A stretch of 64,000 nucleotides of DNA, taken from NCBI RefSeq assembly GCF_000423345.1, contig NZ_KE384008.1, positions 500,857 to 564,856 on the forward strand, read 5' to 3'. The position numbers and the translations under genes were made by a program. Under the pieces are notes generated by a model, which was not told the origin of the DNA, made no database searches, and saw only the letters and a program-made list of their open reading frames with translations. Of this stretch, positions 19,245 to 28,375 are shown in pieces (position 1 is the stretch's first letter; each line of letters begins with the position of its first letter). The stretch is from Marinimicrobium agarilyticum DSM 16975 (lineage in GTDB: Bacteria; Pseudomonadota; Gammaproteobacteria; Pseudomonadales; Cellvibrionaceae).

Positions 19245-20955
19245 AGTGACCCGGCCTTCGGCCAAGGTCGTGTTTTGCTGGCATATGCACCAACCGGATT
19301 ATCGCGACCGGCTCACCGGCGAATATTACTTTCCCTGGACCTACCTGCACGCCTTGAAAGACTACACCGATATGTTGGCTCACCTGGAGGCGCATCCGGG
19401 CGCCCGGGCGGTGGTGAATTTTGCGCCGATCCTGCTTGAGCAGCTGGATGACTATCTGTTGCAATTGGACCAGTACCTGGATAGGGGCGAGGCGATACGC
19501 GACCCGATGCTTGCCGCGCTTACCAAGGACGCCTTGCCGGCGCCGGGCACCGAGGCGTTCCAGACGCTGGCCGAGAACTGTTTGCGTGCCCACCGCGACC
19601 GGATGGTTGAACGTTTCGCTCCCTATCGCGCATTGGTTCAATTGTTTGAACAGACTCTGGAAGCGCCACAGGGCCTGAATTATTTAAACGAACAGTTTCT
19701 GATTGACATGCTGGTCTGGTATCACCTGGCCTGGCTCGGTGAACACCAACGCAGAAGTGGCTCTCATATCAAGGCGCTGCAGAAAAAGGCCGGCGGATTC
19801 ACCATGGAGGACCGGAGAACGTTATTGTCGGTCATTGCCGACCAGATTCGACTGATAAAACCCGGTTACCGGAAACTGCAGGAACAGGGGCGCATCGAAC
19901 TGGCGATGAGTCCCTACGCTCATCCCATACTGCCCTTGCTGATCGACCTCGGCAGCGCACGGGAAGCCATGCCCAATGTGGCTCTGCCCCAGGCGTCGCA
20001 ATATCCCGGTGGTGAAGCTCGAGCGCACTGGCATTTGCAGCACGGCCTTTCCGTTTTTGAGGAATACTTTGGTTGTCGCCCGAAAGGTTGCTGGGCATCG
20101 GAGGGAGCATTGAGCGATGCCACTCTGGCATTGCTCAGCGAAGAGTCGTTTCTGTGGAGCGCCACCGGGGACTCGGTACTGCATAACAGTATCAAGCACA
20201 AGGCCAATGCTGGCCTGGCCCCCAAACATCTACATCGGGCCTATCAGTTCGAAGGCAGTGACCTTTATACCTTCTTCCGGGATGACGGCCTATCGGACTT
20301 GATCGGCTTCCAGTACGCCGATTGGCATGCCGAAGACGCCGTGGGCGATCTGATCAACCACCTGGTCAATATCGCCAACCAGAGCAACGATTCGGAAAAC
20401 TGTGTCATTTCCATCATCATGGATGGGGAAAACGCCTGGGAATATTACCCGGAAAATGCCTGGCACTTTCTTGAAGCCCTCTATCGGCGCATCAGCGATC
20501 ATCCCCGCCTGGAAATGACCACCTACGAGGCGGCGCTGAGCGAGCGTAAACTCGAACCGGTTTCCCTCAAGCACATGGTCGCGGGAAGCTGGGTGTACGG
20601 GACTTTTTCCACCTGGATTGGGGACCGGGATAAAAACCGCGCCTGGGATATGTTGTGTGAAGCCAAAGCGGTTTACGATCAGTCGATAGAAACGCTTGAC
20701 GAGGAAGAGCGGGAAGCGGCTGCACTGCAACTGGCCCAGTGCGAGGGCTCGGACTGGTTCTGGTGGTTTGGAGACTACAACCCCTCGGAGAGCGTGCGAG
20801 ACTTTGACTACCTGTACCGTCGCCATCTGATCAACCTGTATACGCTCCTGAAACAGCCGGCGCCAGAGTATTTGAAGTCGGCCTTCAGTCACGGTGGCGG
20901 CTCGCCCGCCGCCGGTGGCGTGATGCGCAAAGGCCATGCGGAGGGCGCCGCCTGA
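19234..20955 (+). CDS. Glycoside hydrolase family 57 protein
   Basis: A 573-residue GH57 barrel protein. The N-terminal [12 protein letters not shown] is the family's first conserved region. [17 protein letters not shown] near residue 290 contains the expected catalytic glutamate, and [17 protein letters not shown] near residue 390 contains the expected acid/base aspartate. Substrate specificity (alpha-amylase, 4-alpha-glucanotransferase or branching) cannot be told from the motifs. It overlaps glgC by 11 bases and malQ by 1, so it belongs to the alpha-glucan operon and likely remodels glycogen or maltodextrin. Confidence 0.9.
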   Translation: MCSEVTRPSAKVVFCWHMHQPDYRDRLTGEYYFPWTYLHALKDYTDMLAHLEAHPGARAVVNFAPILLEQLDDYLLQLDQYLDRGEAIRDPMLAALTKDALPAPGTEAFQTLAENCLRAHRDRMVERFAPYRALVQLFEQTLEAPQGLNYLNEQFLIDMLVWYHLAWLGEHQRRSGSHIKALQKKAGGFTMEDRRTLLSVIADQIRLIKPGYRKLQEQGRIELAMSPYAHPILPLLIDLGSAREAMPNVALPQASQYPGGEARAHWHLQHGLSVFEEYFGCRPKGCWASEGALSDATLALLSEESFLWSATGDSVLHNSIKHKANAGLAPKHLHRAYQFEGSDLYTFFRDDGLSDLIGFQYADWHAEDAVGDLINHLVNIANQSNDSENCVISIIMDGENAWEYYPENAWHFLEALYRRISDHPRLEMTTYEAALSERKLEPVSLKHMVAGSWVYGTFSTWIGDRDKNRAWDMLCEAKAVYDQSIETLDEEEREAAALQLAQCEGSDWFWWFGDYNPSESVRDFDYLYRRHLINLYTLLKQPAPEYLKSAFSHGGGSPAAGGVMRKGHAEGAA

Positions 20956-22463
20956 TGGCTCTGCGTGATCTGCCTCATCCGCTCCTGCGCGACCGCCGGG
21001 CCGGCGTTCTGCTCCATCCTACGTCGCTGCCTGGGGAAGGTGAGGGCGGTACCCTCGGTGCGGATGCCTACCGTTTTGTGGATTTCTTATCCGACTGCGG
21101 TTTCACGCTCTGGCAAATGTTGCCATTGGGGCCTACGCATCTCAACCGCTCCCCCTACCAGACGCTGTCGGTTCACGCCGGTAACCCGGAGTTGATCGAC
21201 CTGGATGACTTGGTGGCGAGGCAATGGCTTTCCCATGAGCACCGTTTTAATGAAAGCCCGAAACAGGCGCGGCGGCGCGCGGCGGACACTTTTTTCTCGC
21301 GCTATGACCAACATCCAGAATGGGCTGAAGGTTTCGAGCGGTTCTGTCTCGAACAGCGCCAATGGCTGGATGACTACGCGCTGTTTATGGCCCTGCGTGA
21401 TTGCTACCCCGAGGGCGACTGGACCCACTGGCCGGATGATATCCGTTTACGCCGGGCTCAAGGCATGGCACGCATGCGACGCGAGCTGAGCCACAGCATT
21501 GAAGCCTATCGGTTCGAGCAATTTATTTTTAATCAGCAGTGGCAAGCATTGCGTGATTACGCTCGGAAAAAGCAAATCGCCCTGTTCGGCGACATGCCCA
21601 TCTTTGTCGCCCACGACAGCGCTGATGTCTGGGCGAATCAGTCTCTGTTTCAGCTCGATGCCGCCGGCCAACCGCTTACGGTGGCGGGCGTACCGCCGGA
21701 TTATTTTTCCGAAAACGGGCAACACTGGGGAAACCCCCACTACAACTGGGACGAAATGCAGGCCAACGGTTTTCGGTGGTGGCGTCAGCGTGTCAACACC
21801 CAGTTGCTCTGGTTTGACCTGGTCCGACTCGATCATTTCCGTGGCCTCGAAGCGTTCTGGGAAATTCCCGCCGAAACCCCAGAACCGCGCCTCGGGCGCT
21901 GGGTAGAGGCACCGGGGAAGGCATTGTTGAACAGCCTGTTCCGAGAACACAAAAACCTGCCACTGGTGGCGGAAAACCTGGGGTTTATCACCGAGGAGGT
22001 CGAAGCGCTTCGCGAAGCGTTCAAGTTACCGGGTATGGTGGTGTTGCAATTTGCCTTTGACGGCGACTCGAAAAACCCCCACCTGCCACACAATTACAAA
22101 CCTCATACGGTGGTCTACACCGGCACTCACGACAACGATACCAGCCTCGGCTGGTTCTGCTCGCAAGACGAGGCAGCACAGAACCGCTTACTGGATTATT
22201 GCCATCACAGTCACGACGGAATGCCGCAGCTATTGGTCAGACTGGCATTGTCGTCAGTCGCCAACCTCGCGGTTATCCCCCTGCAGGACCTGTTGGGGCT
22301 TAACAGCGAACATCGAATGAACCGCCCCGGCACAGAAGAGGGCAACTGGCTTTGGCGATTCGTCTGGCCGCAAATTCCGCCTCATTTGTCCCAGACACTG
22401 GTTCACTGGCTGACGCTGTACGGGCGTCCGCCCAACTTACCACTCGAACACTCACGATTATGA
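20955..22463 (+). CDS. malQ: 4-alpha-glucanotransferase (amylomaltase)
   Basis: GH77 enzyme that transfers glucan segments between maltodextrins. The 502-residue protein opens with RRAGVLLHPTSLPG. Catalytic regions LVRLDHFRGLEAFWEIP (nucleophile aspartate), LPLVAENLGFITEEV (acid/base glutamate) and VVYTGTHDNDTSLGW are visible. The start codon overlaps the upstream stop (TGATG), so it is coupled to the GH57 gene. Together with GlgC and GH57 it links glycogen build-up and turnover. Confidence 0.95.
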   Translation: MALRDLPHPLLRDRRAGVLLHPTSLPGEGEGGTLGADAYRFVDFLSDCGFTLWQMLPLGPTHLNRSPYQTLSVHAGNPELIDLDDLVARQWLSHEHRFNESPKQARRRAADTFFSRYDQHPEWAEGFERFCLEQRQWLDDYALFMALRDCYPEGDWTHWPDDIRLRRAQGMARMRRELSHSIEAYRFEQFIFNQQWQALRDYARKKQIALFGDMPIFVAHDSADVWANQSLFQLDAAGQPLTVAGVPPDYFSENGQHWGNPHYNWDEMQANGFRWWRQRVNTQLLWFDLVRLDHFRGLEAFWEIPAETPEPRLGRWVEAPGKALLNSLFREHKNLPLVAENLGFITEEVEALREAFKLPGMVVLQFAFDGDSKNPHLPHNYKPHTVVYTGTHDNDTSLGWFCSQDEAAQNRLLDYCHHSHDGMPQLLVRLALSSVANLAVIPLQDLLGLNSEHRMNRPGTEEGNWLWRFVWPQIPPHLSQTLVHWLTLYGRPPNLPLEHSRL

Positions 22464-22474
22464 GGTGTATTGCC

Positions 22475-22909
22475 ATGGAGCATCGCTGCAGTCGAAGAGT
22501 CCCACTAAACATCAATGCGCTGATTTACAAACACGGCACACCGGTGGCAATGGGGCGCATCAAAAATGGCAGCAGTCACGGCCTGTACGTTGAAACCGAC
22601 TATGAGGACGTGCGCGAACTGCAAAAGCTGGAACTCGACATCCTGTTGGGCCAGCGAATCAAGGGTGACCGACGCTGCCGTATCAGCGCTCTGGTTGTCC
22701 GCAAATCCCAGTTTGGCATGGGGCTTGAGTTGGAAGTCCTGGAAGATCAGGGCGCCCGGCCATTGAGGGCGTTTATCGAACAGCGTCGCCTGGATCAGCA
22801 CCGGGTCCATCGAGATCTTCTGGCCGAGACGGCCGCACGCGCGGCACAGGTCAGCAAGGAGCCGGAAGAACCGGTGGGCTATAGCCCGGCTCGCTTGCGG
22901 CGCCATTGA
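22475..22909 (+). CDS. PilZ-like domain protein
   Basis: A 144-residue protein resembling PilZ c-di-GMP-binding proteins: EHRCSRRVPLNINALIY at the N-terminus supplies an RxxxR-like element (R4...R7-R8), and GSSHGLYVETDY supplies the later (D/N)xSxxG-like strand in degenerate form. A C-terminal Arg/Gln/Glu-rich tail follows. The start at 22475 has a GAGGTG site and lies 11 bases after malQ, so it is probably the last gene of the glgC operon. This suggests, as inference, c-di-GMP input to glycogen metabolism. Confidence 0.65.
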   Translation: MEHRCSRRVPLNINALIYKHGTPVAMGRIKNGSSHGLYVETDYEDVRELQKLELDILLGQRIKGDRRCRISALVVRKSQFGMGLELEVLEDQGARPLRAFIEQRRLDQHRVHRDLLAETAARAAQVSKEPEEPVGYSPARLRRH

Positions 22910-23003
22910 AGCACAGAGCCAATGGAGCCCGCGCTCGAATTGCCGATTTTAAGCCTTAAGGGTTAGGATAGGGCGCTTCGGCGAACAGGCTCAAGGGCTT
23001 CCC

Positions 23004-24194
23004 ATGGCATCACCCGGTACTGACAGAGACTCGTTGTTTTCAGTCTTCCTTGCGTTTCTCACGTTGGGCTGCACCAGTTTCGGCGGGCCTGTGGCTCACA
23101 TCGGCTACTTTCGCACTGAATTTGTTGAGCGCCGTCGCTGGCTGAACGACAGCGAGTACGCGGACCTGGTGGCGCTGTGTCAGTTTTTACCGGGGCCCGC
23201 CAGCAGTCAGGTTGGTATGGGTATCGGCCTTTTCCGCCGGGGTTTGCCGGGCTCTCTGGCAGCCTGGTTGGGTTTTACCTTACCCTCTGCCGCATTGATG
23301 ATCGGCTTTGCCCTGGCGCTTACCCAGACCGGCTTGGCCTACGAGCCCGAGATGTTCGCGGGCTTGAAGGTGGTGGCCGTTGCCGTGGTTGCCCAGGCCC
23401 TTTGGGGCATGGGCAAATCGCTCTGTCCCGACCGACTCACCGCCACCCTTGCGGTCATTTCAGCGCTTTTGGCCCTGACGATCGGTGGGGTCTGGGGACA
23501 GCTCAGTGGCATCGCCCTGGGCGCGGCGGCGGGCGTGTTCTGGCTGAAAGCGCGCGCTACGGCCACCGATGGGGAGTTTGCGGGGGCCAGGGCGAGTACA
23601 GGCTGGGTTGCGCTGCTGCTCTTCGCCGTTTTGCTGGCCCTCCTGCCTTTTCTGTCGACGCAATTTGGAACCGCCTACCTCGCACTCATGGACAGCTTCT
23701 ATCGCGCTGGCGCCCTGGTGTTTGGTGGTGGCCACGTGGTTTTACCCCTGTTGCAGGCGGAGCTGGTACCGGATGGGTGGGTTTCCCCTGATGTTTTTCT
23801 GGCGGGATACGGCGCGGCGCAGGCCTTACCGGGCCCGCTATTCACATTCGCCGGCTACCTGGGCACAGCCATCGGCACGGGGCCGGAAGCCGTGGTGCTG
23901 GGGCTTCTGGCCTTGGTCTCGATATTCCTGCCGGGGTTTTTACTGCTTTTGGCCGCGTTCCCGCTATGGGGCCGTCTGCGTCGTCAAGAGACCTTACGGC
24001 GAGCACTGTCAGGCATCAATGCCGCGGTGGTGGGACTGCTGTTGGCGGCCCTCTATGATCCGGTCTGGACCAGTGCGATTGCTACGGCCGGTGATTTTGC
24101 GCTGGCCTTGGCTGCCTTTGGGGCTCTGATGTTCTGGCGGCTGCCTCCCTGGCTCGTGGTGATCGCAACCGCCTTGATCTATCCAGTGCTGTAG
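23004..24194 (+). CDS. chrA: Chromate transporter family protein ChrA
   Basis: A 396-residue membrane protein of the CHR family with both homologous halves fused. The first half has FLTLGCTSFGGPVAHIGYFRTEF and FLPGPASSQVGMGIG; the second repeats the pattern as SFYRAGALVFGGGHVVLPLL and AAQALPGPLFTFAGYLG. About ten membrane segments are expected. Family members expel chromate or sulfate, but many do not confer chromate resistance, so the substrate remains open. It stands alone with its own upstream gap of about 95 bases. Confidence 0.92.
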   Translation: MASPGTDRDSLFSVFLAFLTLGCTSFGGPVAHIGYFRTEFVERRRWLNDSEYADLVALCQFLPGPASSQVGMGIGLFRRGLPGSLAAWLGFTLPSAALMIGFALALTQTGLAYEPEMFAGLKVVAVAVVAQALWGMGKSLCPDRLTATLAVISALLALTIGGVWGQLSGIALGAAAGVFWLKARATATDGEFAGARASTGWVALLLFAVLLALLPFLSTQFGTAYLALMDSFYRAGALVFGGGHVVLPLLQAELVPDGWVSPDVFLAGYGAAQALPGPLFTFAGYLGTAIGTGPEAVVLGLLALVSIFLPGFLLLLAAFPLWGRLRRQETLRRALSGINAAVVGLLLAALYDPVWTSAIATAGDFALALAAFGALMFWRLPPWLVVIATALIYPVL

Positions 24195-24220
24195 TGCGTG
24201 TTTGACGACTCAAAGCGCAA

Positions 24221-24239
24221 GTTATACTATTTATATAAC
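24221..24239. promoter_or_regulatory. AT-rich inverted repeat before the lipoprotein gene
   Basis: GTTATA and TATAAC arms separated by seven bases, 35 bases upstream of the lipoprotein start. It could be an operator or simply overlap an AT-rich -10 region. Confidence 0.35.
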
Positions 24240-24273
24240 GAATAAATAGCGTTGATAAACAGGGATTGCCTCT

Positions 24274-24813
24274 ATGCGACACGCCTTCTTCTTGCTCCTT
24301 TGGGGGCTTCTGTGCCTTTTCTTGAGCGCCTGCGAAAGCACGGGCACCTACGACGTTTACTTTGACGATGCCAAAGATCCTTGGGATTTAGCCACCCGCT
24401 CCGATGCGGGAAAGCTTACCTTTACCACTCGGCTGGCGCCAGCTGAACGCGTTACGGTCTACCTCGACGGGAAGGGTAGTGGTGGACTGCGCCAGGCCGG
24501 CTTTTTTCAGCTCCTGGATGAAGATTGTGATGCTGGCCACCGAGGCCGTTTGGTGTTTGAAAGCAATGAACGCAACGGTTACCAGAGTCTCTACTTTGAG
24601 AACGAAATTCCCTGGGGCAAGCCCCTCAACGTCGAACTGGTCTGGGGTCGCTCAACGCTGACGGCCACCGTGAATGATGAGAAACATCAGGTTCCATTGA
24701 AGCATTTTCCAAAAAAGATACGAGTGGAGGGGGTTCGTCGCGATGATGAAGCCACGCTCTCCATCCATTACAACGCCCTTGAAGATCGGCCCAACAACGA
24801 TAACCAGGAGTGA
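24274..24813 (+). CDS. Small predicted lipoprotein of unknown function
   Basis: A 179-residue protein beginning with a lipoprotein signal peptide (MRHAFFLLLWGLLCLFLSAC, lipobox LSAC with Cys20). The mature part is soluble and beta-rich; no family was recognised. It carries conserved-looking aromatic segments such as YDVYFDDAKDPWDLAT. Its stop overlaps the beginning of the next frame region and the next start is 6 bases later, so the two are probably cotranscribed and may act together in the periplasm. Confidence 0.7.
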   Translation: MRHAFFLLLWGLLCLFLSACESTGTYDVYFDDAKDPWDLATRSDAGKLTFTTRLAPAERVTVYLDGKGSGGLRQAGFFQLLDEDCDAGHRGRLVFESNERNGYQSLYFENEIPWGKPLNVELVWGRSTLTATVNDEKHQVPLKHFPKKIRVEGVRRDDEATLSIHYNALEDRPNNDNQE

Positions 24814-24818
24814 CCCCA

Positions 24819-26231
24819 ATGATTCAATGGACGCTTTGCTCATTGCGGGTTCCCGCCTTTGTGCTTTCGATCTTGATGGGTGCGCCCGCCGTTGCCAACG
24901 TAACCCAGGCCTTGGAGCATTACGAAGCCGGGAATTTTGCATTGGCGTACGATGCGTTTGATGTAGCCGCCAAACGCGGCGACCATCTGGCGCAGCGAAA
25001 TATCGGGGTCATGCACCTGAAAGGCCAATACGTCGAACAGGATTATGTCGAGGCCTATGCCTGGTTAGCGCTCGCGGCCCAGGACGAGGAGTTTCGTGAA
25101 GCGGGTACTCATGAAAAAGTATTGAATGTTCTCGAAGAGGACCAGAAAGCGTTGGCCCTCAAGCGGTATCAAGCGTTATCTAAACAGTACGATGATGACG
25201 CCTTACGCGAAAGAATGCGTCCCGCTTTATCGTCCGGAACCCTGGCTGTAAAGGGCTTTCAACCGCTTCACACCCAGCGCCCTGACTATCCGGGGTCGGC
25301 GGCCCGCCGGGGTCTCCAAGGCTGGGCGGATATCATGTTTACGATCGAAACCGACGGCACCACCAGCGATCATTACGCCTACATCAGCGCTGATTCGGCT
25401 TTCTCCGAAGCGGCGATAGAAGCCCTCAGAACGTTCCAGTTCGAACCGTCCACGGTGGCGGGCAAGCCGGTACCCGAACACGGCGTGGTCTACCGTTTCC
25501 TGTTCGTGATGGAGAATTCTTCGGAATCAGAACGAGGTCGTTTTATGAACCGGCAATTGACCTCCGCCCGGGAAAAAGCGGAAACCGGTAACCCGGAAGA
25601 CCAATTCGCTTATGGTTACTTGACGGGCGCGGCCCGATCGTCTTTTGGTGATGATCGATTCCTTTCAGAAGAAAACCTTCAGAATCCAAACGACTGGTAT
25701 ATGAAAGCCGCCAAACAGGGCTACAGTGTGGCGGGCTTTTTTCTCGGAAGAAATACGCTCAGTGGCAAGGGCTGTTACCCGGACCCGGTCAAGAGTCATT
25801 TCTGGTTGGTCCAATCGGCCGAGGAGGGCATTTCAGACTCGCAATACCTGCTGGCAATGGAACTCCTGCACGGGGTGAGATTTACAAAAGATGTGGACCA
25901 GGGCTTCTATTGGCTGCAGCGGGCGGCTCAAAGTAATACCGCTGCTCGACTCCGGTATGCCTGGGTTCTGGCCACTTACCCAGACGACCATTATCGCGAC
26001 GGAAAGCTGGCCAGAGAACACTGGGCGGCCCTTGATGAGGACTACCACGATCGCCAGCGCTATTATCAGACGGCTGCCGCCATCGCGGCGGAAAACGGCG
26101 ACTTCGAAAAGGCTGTCCAGTGGCAGGAGAAGGCCCTAGAGGATGCTCGCGAGCTAAAAATTCCTACCGCTCGACGGGAAGATCGCCTGGCGCTATACCG
26201 GCAGCAAAAACCATTGAGAGTGGATTTATAA
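24819..26231 (+). CDS. Periplasmic Sel1-repeat protein with an internal TonB C-terminal domain
   Basis: A 470-residue exported protein (signal peptide about residues 1-26, ending AVA). Sel1-like helical repeats near residues 35-85 (ALAYDAFDVAAKRGDHLAQRNIG) are followed at about residues 145-230 by a TonB_C-like domain (RPDYPGSAARRGLQGWADIMFTI, ending VYRFLFV), then more Sel1 repeats (ESWLVQSAEEG-like units, GFYWLQRAAQS). There is no N-terminal TonB anchor with proline-rich spacer, so it is unlikely to energise receptors in the usual way. The ATG at 24819 has an AGGAG site; a GTG three codons upstream is possible. Confidence 0.8.
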   Translation: MIQWTLCSLRVPAFVLSILMGAPAVANVTQALEHYEAGNFALAYDAFDVAAKRGDHLAQRNIGVMHLKGQYVEQDYVEAYAWLALAAQDEEFREAGTHEKVLNVLEEDQKALALKRYQALSKQYDDDALRERMRPALSSGTLAVKGFQPLHTQRPDYPGSAARRGLQGWADIMFTIETDGTTSDHYAYISADSAFSEAAIEALRTFQFEPSTVAGKPVPEHGVVYRFLFVMENSSESERGRFMNRQLTSAREKAETGNPEDQFAYGYLTGAARSSFGDDRFLSEENLQNPNDWYMKAAKQGYSVAGFFLGRNTLSGKGCYPDPVKSHFWLVQSAEEGISDSQYLLAMELLHGVRFTKDVDQGFYWLQRAAQSNTAARLRYAWVLATYPDDHYRDGKLAREHWAALDEDYHDRQRYYQTAAAIAAENGDFEKAVQWQEKALEDARELKIPTARREDRLALYRQQKPLRVDL

Positions 26232-26260
26232 GCGGCTGAGCGTCCTTGCTCAACGCGCCA

Positions 26261-28363
26261 TCAGGACCAGCCGGCGTCGGGATTAAAGCGCTCCCCATGC
26301 AGTTGGGCCAACTGCTGAAGCCGCTGGTGAATATCACCGAAACCGCGCTCATGGGCGTATTTCATCGGGCCGCCACGGAAGGGGGCAAAGCCAGTGCCGA
26401 AAATCATGGCGCCGTCGAGTAGCTCCTCATCCTCCACGACCTTTTCGCTCAGGCAGGCCATGCAGGCGTTGAGCATGGGCAGGATCAAACGATCCAGAGT
26501 CTCTTCTGGCGCTCGGGGGGCCTGCCCCTGCTTTTTCGGTTTGCCTTTGTCCCACAGGTACAGGCCTTCACCGGTTTTCTTGCCGAGCTTGCCTTGCTCG
26601 ACTTTGTCCCGGAACCACTGTGGCGCCTCCGGCAGGTCATTGTCGAGCCGCTCGCGCAGCATGTCCGCCACGCCCAGGCAGATATCCAGACCGACCTGGT
26701 CCGCCAGCTCAATCGGCCCCATGGGCATGCCGAAGTCCAGTGCCACTCGGTCAATGCTCTCCGCCTTGACGCCCTCATCGAGCATCATGATCGCTTCGAT
26801 CAGGTAGGGCGTCAGGGCGCGATTGACCAGAAACCCGGGCGCACTAGAAACCGGGCAGGGCAGGCGACTGATCTGCCCGACAAACTGGCGGGCCCGGTCG
26901 TAGGTGTGGTCATTGAGGGCCGAGTGTTTGACCACCTCGACCAGTTGCATTTGCGCGACCGGATTGAAAAAGTGTACGCCCACCAGCCGCTCGGGTTGCT
27001 TCAGGCCTTCCTGCAACTGCTCCAGGGGAATACTTGAGGTGTTGGAGGCCAGAATCGCCCCCTCTTTGAGCTGGGGCTCGACCTCGGCGAACACTTTGTG
27101 TTTGATTTCCAGCTTCTCGGGGACGGCTTCAAGTACCAGATCTGCCTGGCCGATCCCCTGGTGGGTGAAGTCGGGGATCAACCGGTCCAGCACTTCTCGG
27201 GTGTCCGCCGAGCTGAAGCGCTTTTTCCGGCACAAGTCGGCGGTTTTCCCGATGGCTTTGGCAATCATTTCCGGCTGGGTATCGAATAGCGTCACCCGAA
27301 GTCCCTGAATCGCGCACCAGCCAGCGATATCGCCCCCCATGGCCCCAGCACCGATCACGTGGACCTGCTTTACCGGCGGTATGTCATCGGAGACCGACGA
27401 CAGGCCTTTAAGTTGCTCTCTGAGGAAAAAGACCCGTACCAGGTTGCGGGAGGTTTCGCTGGTCAACAGTCTGGCGAAGGAGCTGACTTCGTGCCGCAGC
27501 AAATCCTTGCCGCTGCGGCCGTGCCTTTCCCACAATTCGATCAGCGCATTGGGCGCCGGGTAATGCTCAGGCGGCGCCTTGCTCGCGGCCTGCGACCGCA
27601 TTTTCTTGCCGACGTAGCGACGTACCGGGTCAATGCGGAACAGTTTTGCCGTCCAGTGATTTTTGCGGCGCGAGAGCTTGCCGTCCGCCACCGCTCTCAC
27701 CGCGTTCGCCACATGCCTTTCCTGCACCAGGGCATCCACCAGGCCCAGCGCTTTGGCTTTTTTGTCGCGGGTATTTTTGCCGGTCAGCATCATGGTCATG
27801 GCCTGCACAGGGCTGATCAGATCCACCAGCCGACCAGTACCTCCCAGGCCGGGGTGCAGCCCCAACAGCACTTCCGGCGTGCCAAACGTCGCGCCTTTCA
27901 CCGCAATGCGGTAATCACAGCACAGTGCCAGCTCCAGGCCGCCACCGAGCGCGGCACCGTGGATGACGGCCACGGTGGGGCAGCGAAGATCCACCAGCCG
28001 ATTTACCACCGCATGAGCGTGAGAGAGTTTGTCTTTCACCTCCGTTTCGCTGTGAAGATGGCGAAACTCCTTGATATCGGCGCCCACGCAAAAGCTGCCG
28101 GTTTTTCCCGAGCGTAATACCAAGGCTTTGGGGAGGTCGGCCTCAAGCTCGTTGAGTACTTGGCTGAGCTCCTCCAACACTTCGGCGGAGATTACATTCA
28201 CGCTTGAGTCCGCCTTGTTGAGTAACAGCCAGGCGATGCCCTCATCGTCGCGCTTGAGCTGCCAATGCTTCCAGGGGCCGCTGCTGTCCTGCCCGGGCTC
28301 ATAGCCAAACGGGCCCAATTCGAGGGCGCGTGCCTGTAGTGCGGAAAATACGGGACCTGTCAT
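26261..28363 (-). CDS. fadJ: Multifunctional enoyl-CoA hydratase / 3-hydroxyacyl-CoA dehydrogenase (FadJ-like)
   Basis: Beta-oxidation alpha subunit of 700 residues. The N-terminal crotonase domain has the oxyanion-hole pattern GAALGGGLELALCCDYRIA and GLHPGLGGTGRLV. The dehydrogenase domain has the NAD motif VHVIGAGAMGGDIAGWCA near residue 325 and the catalytic region VGVHFFNPVAQMQLVEVV. The next upstream gene encodes the thiolase, 12 bases away, giving a thiolase-hydratase/dehydrogenase operon. The size and the partner thiolase length (436 residues) fit FadJ-FadI better than FadB-FadA, but the assignment is by resemblance. Confidence 0.88.
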   Translation of the reverse strand: MTGPVFSALQARALELGPFGYEPGQDSSGPWKHWQLKRDDEGIAWLLLNKADSSVNVISAEVLEELSQVLNELEADLPKALVLRSGKTGSFCVGADIKEFRHLHSETEVKDKLSHAHAVVNRLVDLRCPTVAVIHGAALGGGLELALCCDYRIAVKGATFGTPEVLLGLHPGLGGTGRLVDLISPVQAMTMMLTGKNTRDKKAKALGLVDALVQERHVANAVRAVADGKLSRRKNHWTAKLFRIDPVRRYVGKKMRSQAASKAPPEHYPAPNALIELWERHGRSGKDLLRHEVSSFARLLTSETSRNLVRVFFLREQLKGLSSVSDDIPPVKQVHVIGAGAMGGDIAGWCAIQGLRVTLFDTQPEMIAKAIGKTADLCRKKRFSSADTREVLDRLIPDFTHQGIGQADLVLEAVPEKLEIKHKVFAEVEPQLKEGAILASNTSSIPLEQLQEGLKQPERLVGVHFFNPVAQMQLVEVVKHSALNDHTYDRARQFVGQISRLPCPVSSAPGFLVNRALTPYLIEAIMMLDEGVKAESIDRVALDFGMPMGPIELADQVGLDICLGVADMLRERLDNDLPEAPQWFRDKVEQGKLGKKTGEGLYLWDKGKPKKQGQAPRAPEETLDRLILPMLNACMACLSEKVVEDEELLDGAMIFGTGFAPFRGGPMKYAHERGFGDIHQRLQQLAQLHGERFNPDAGWS

Positions 28364-28375
28364 CTGGCGCTCTCC

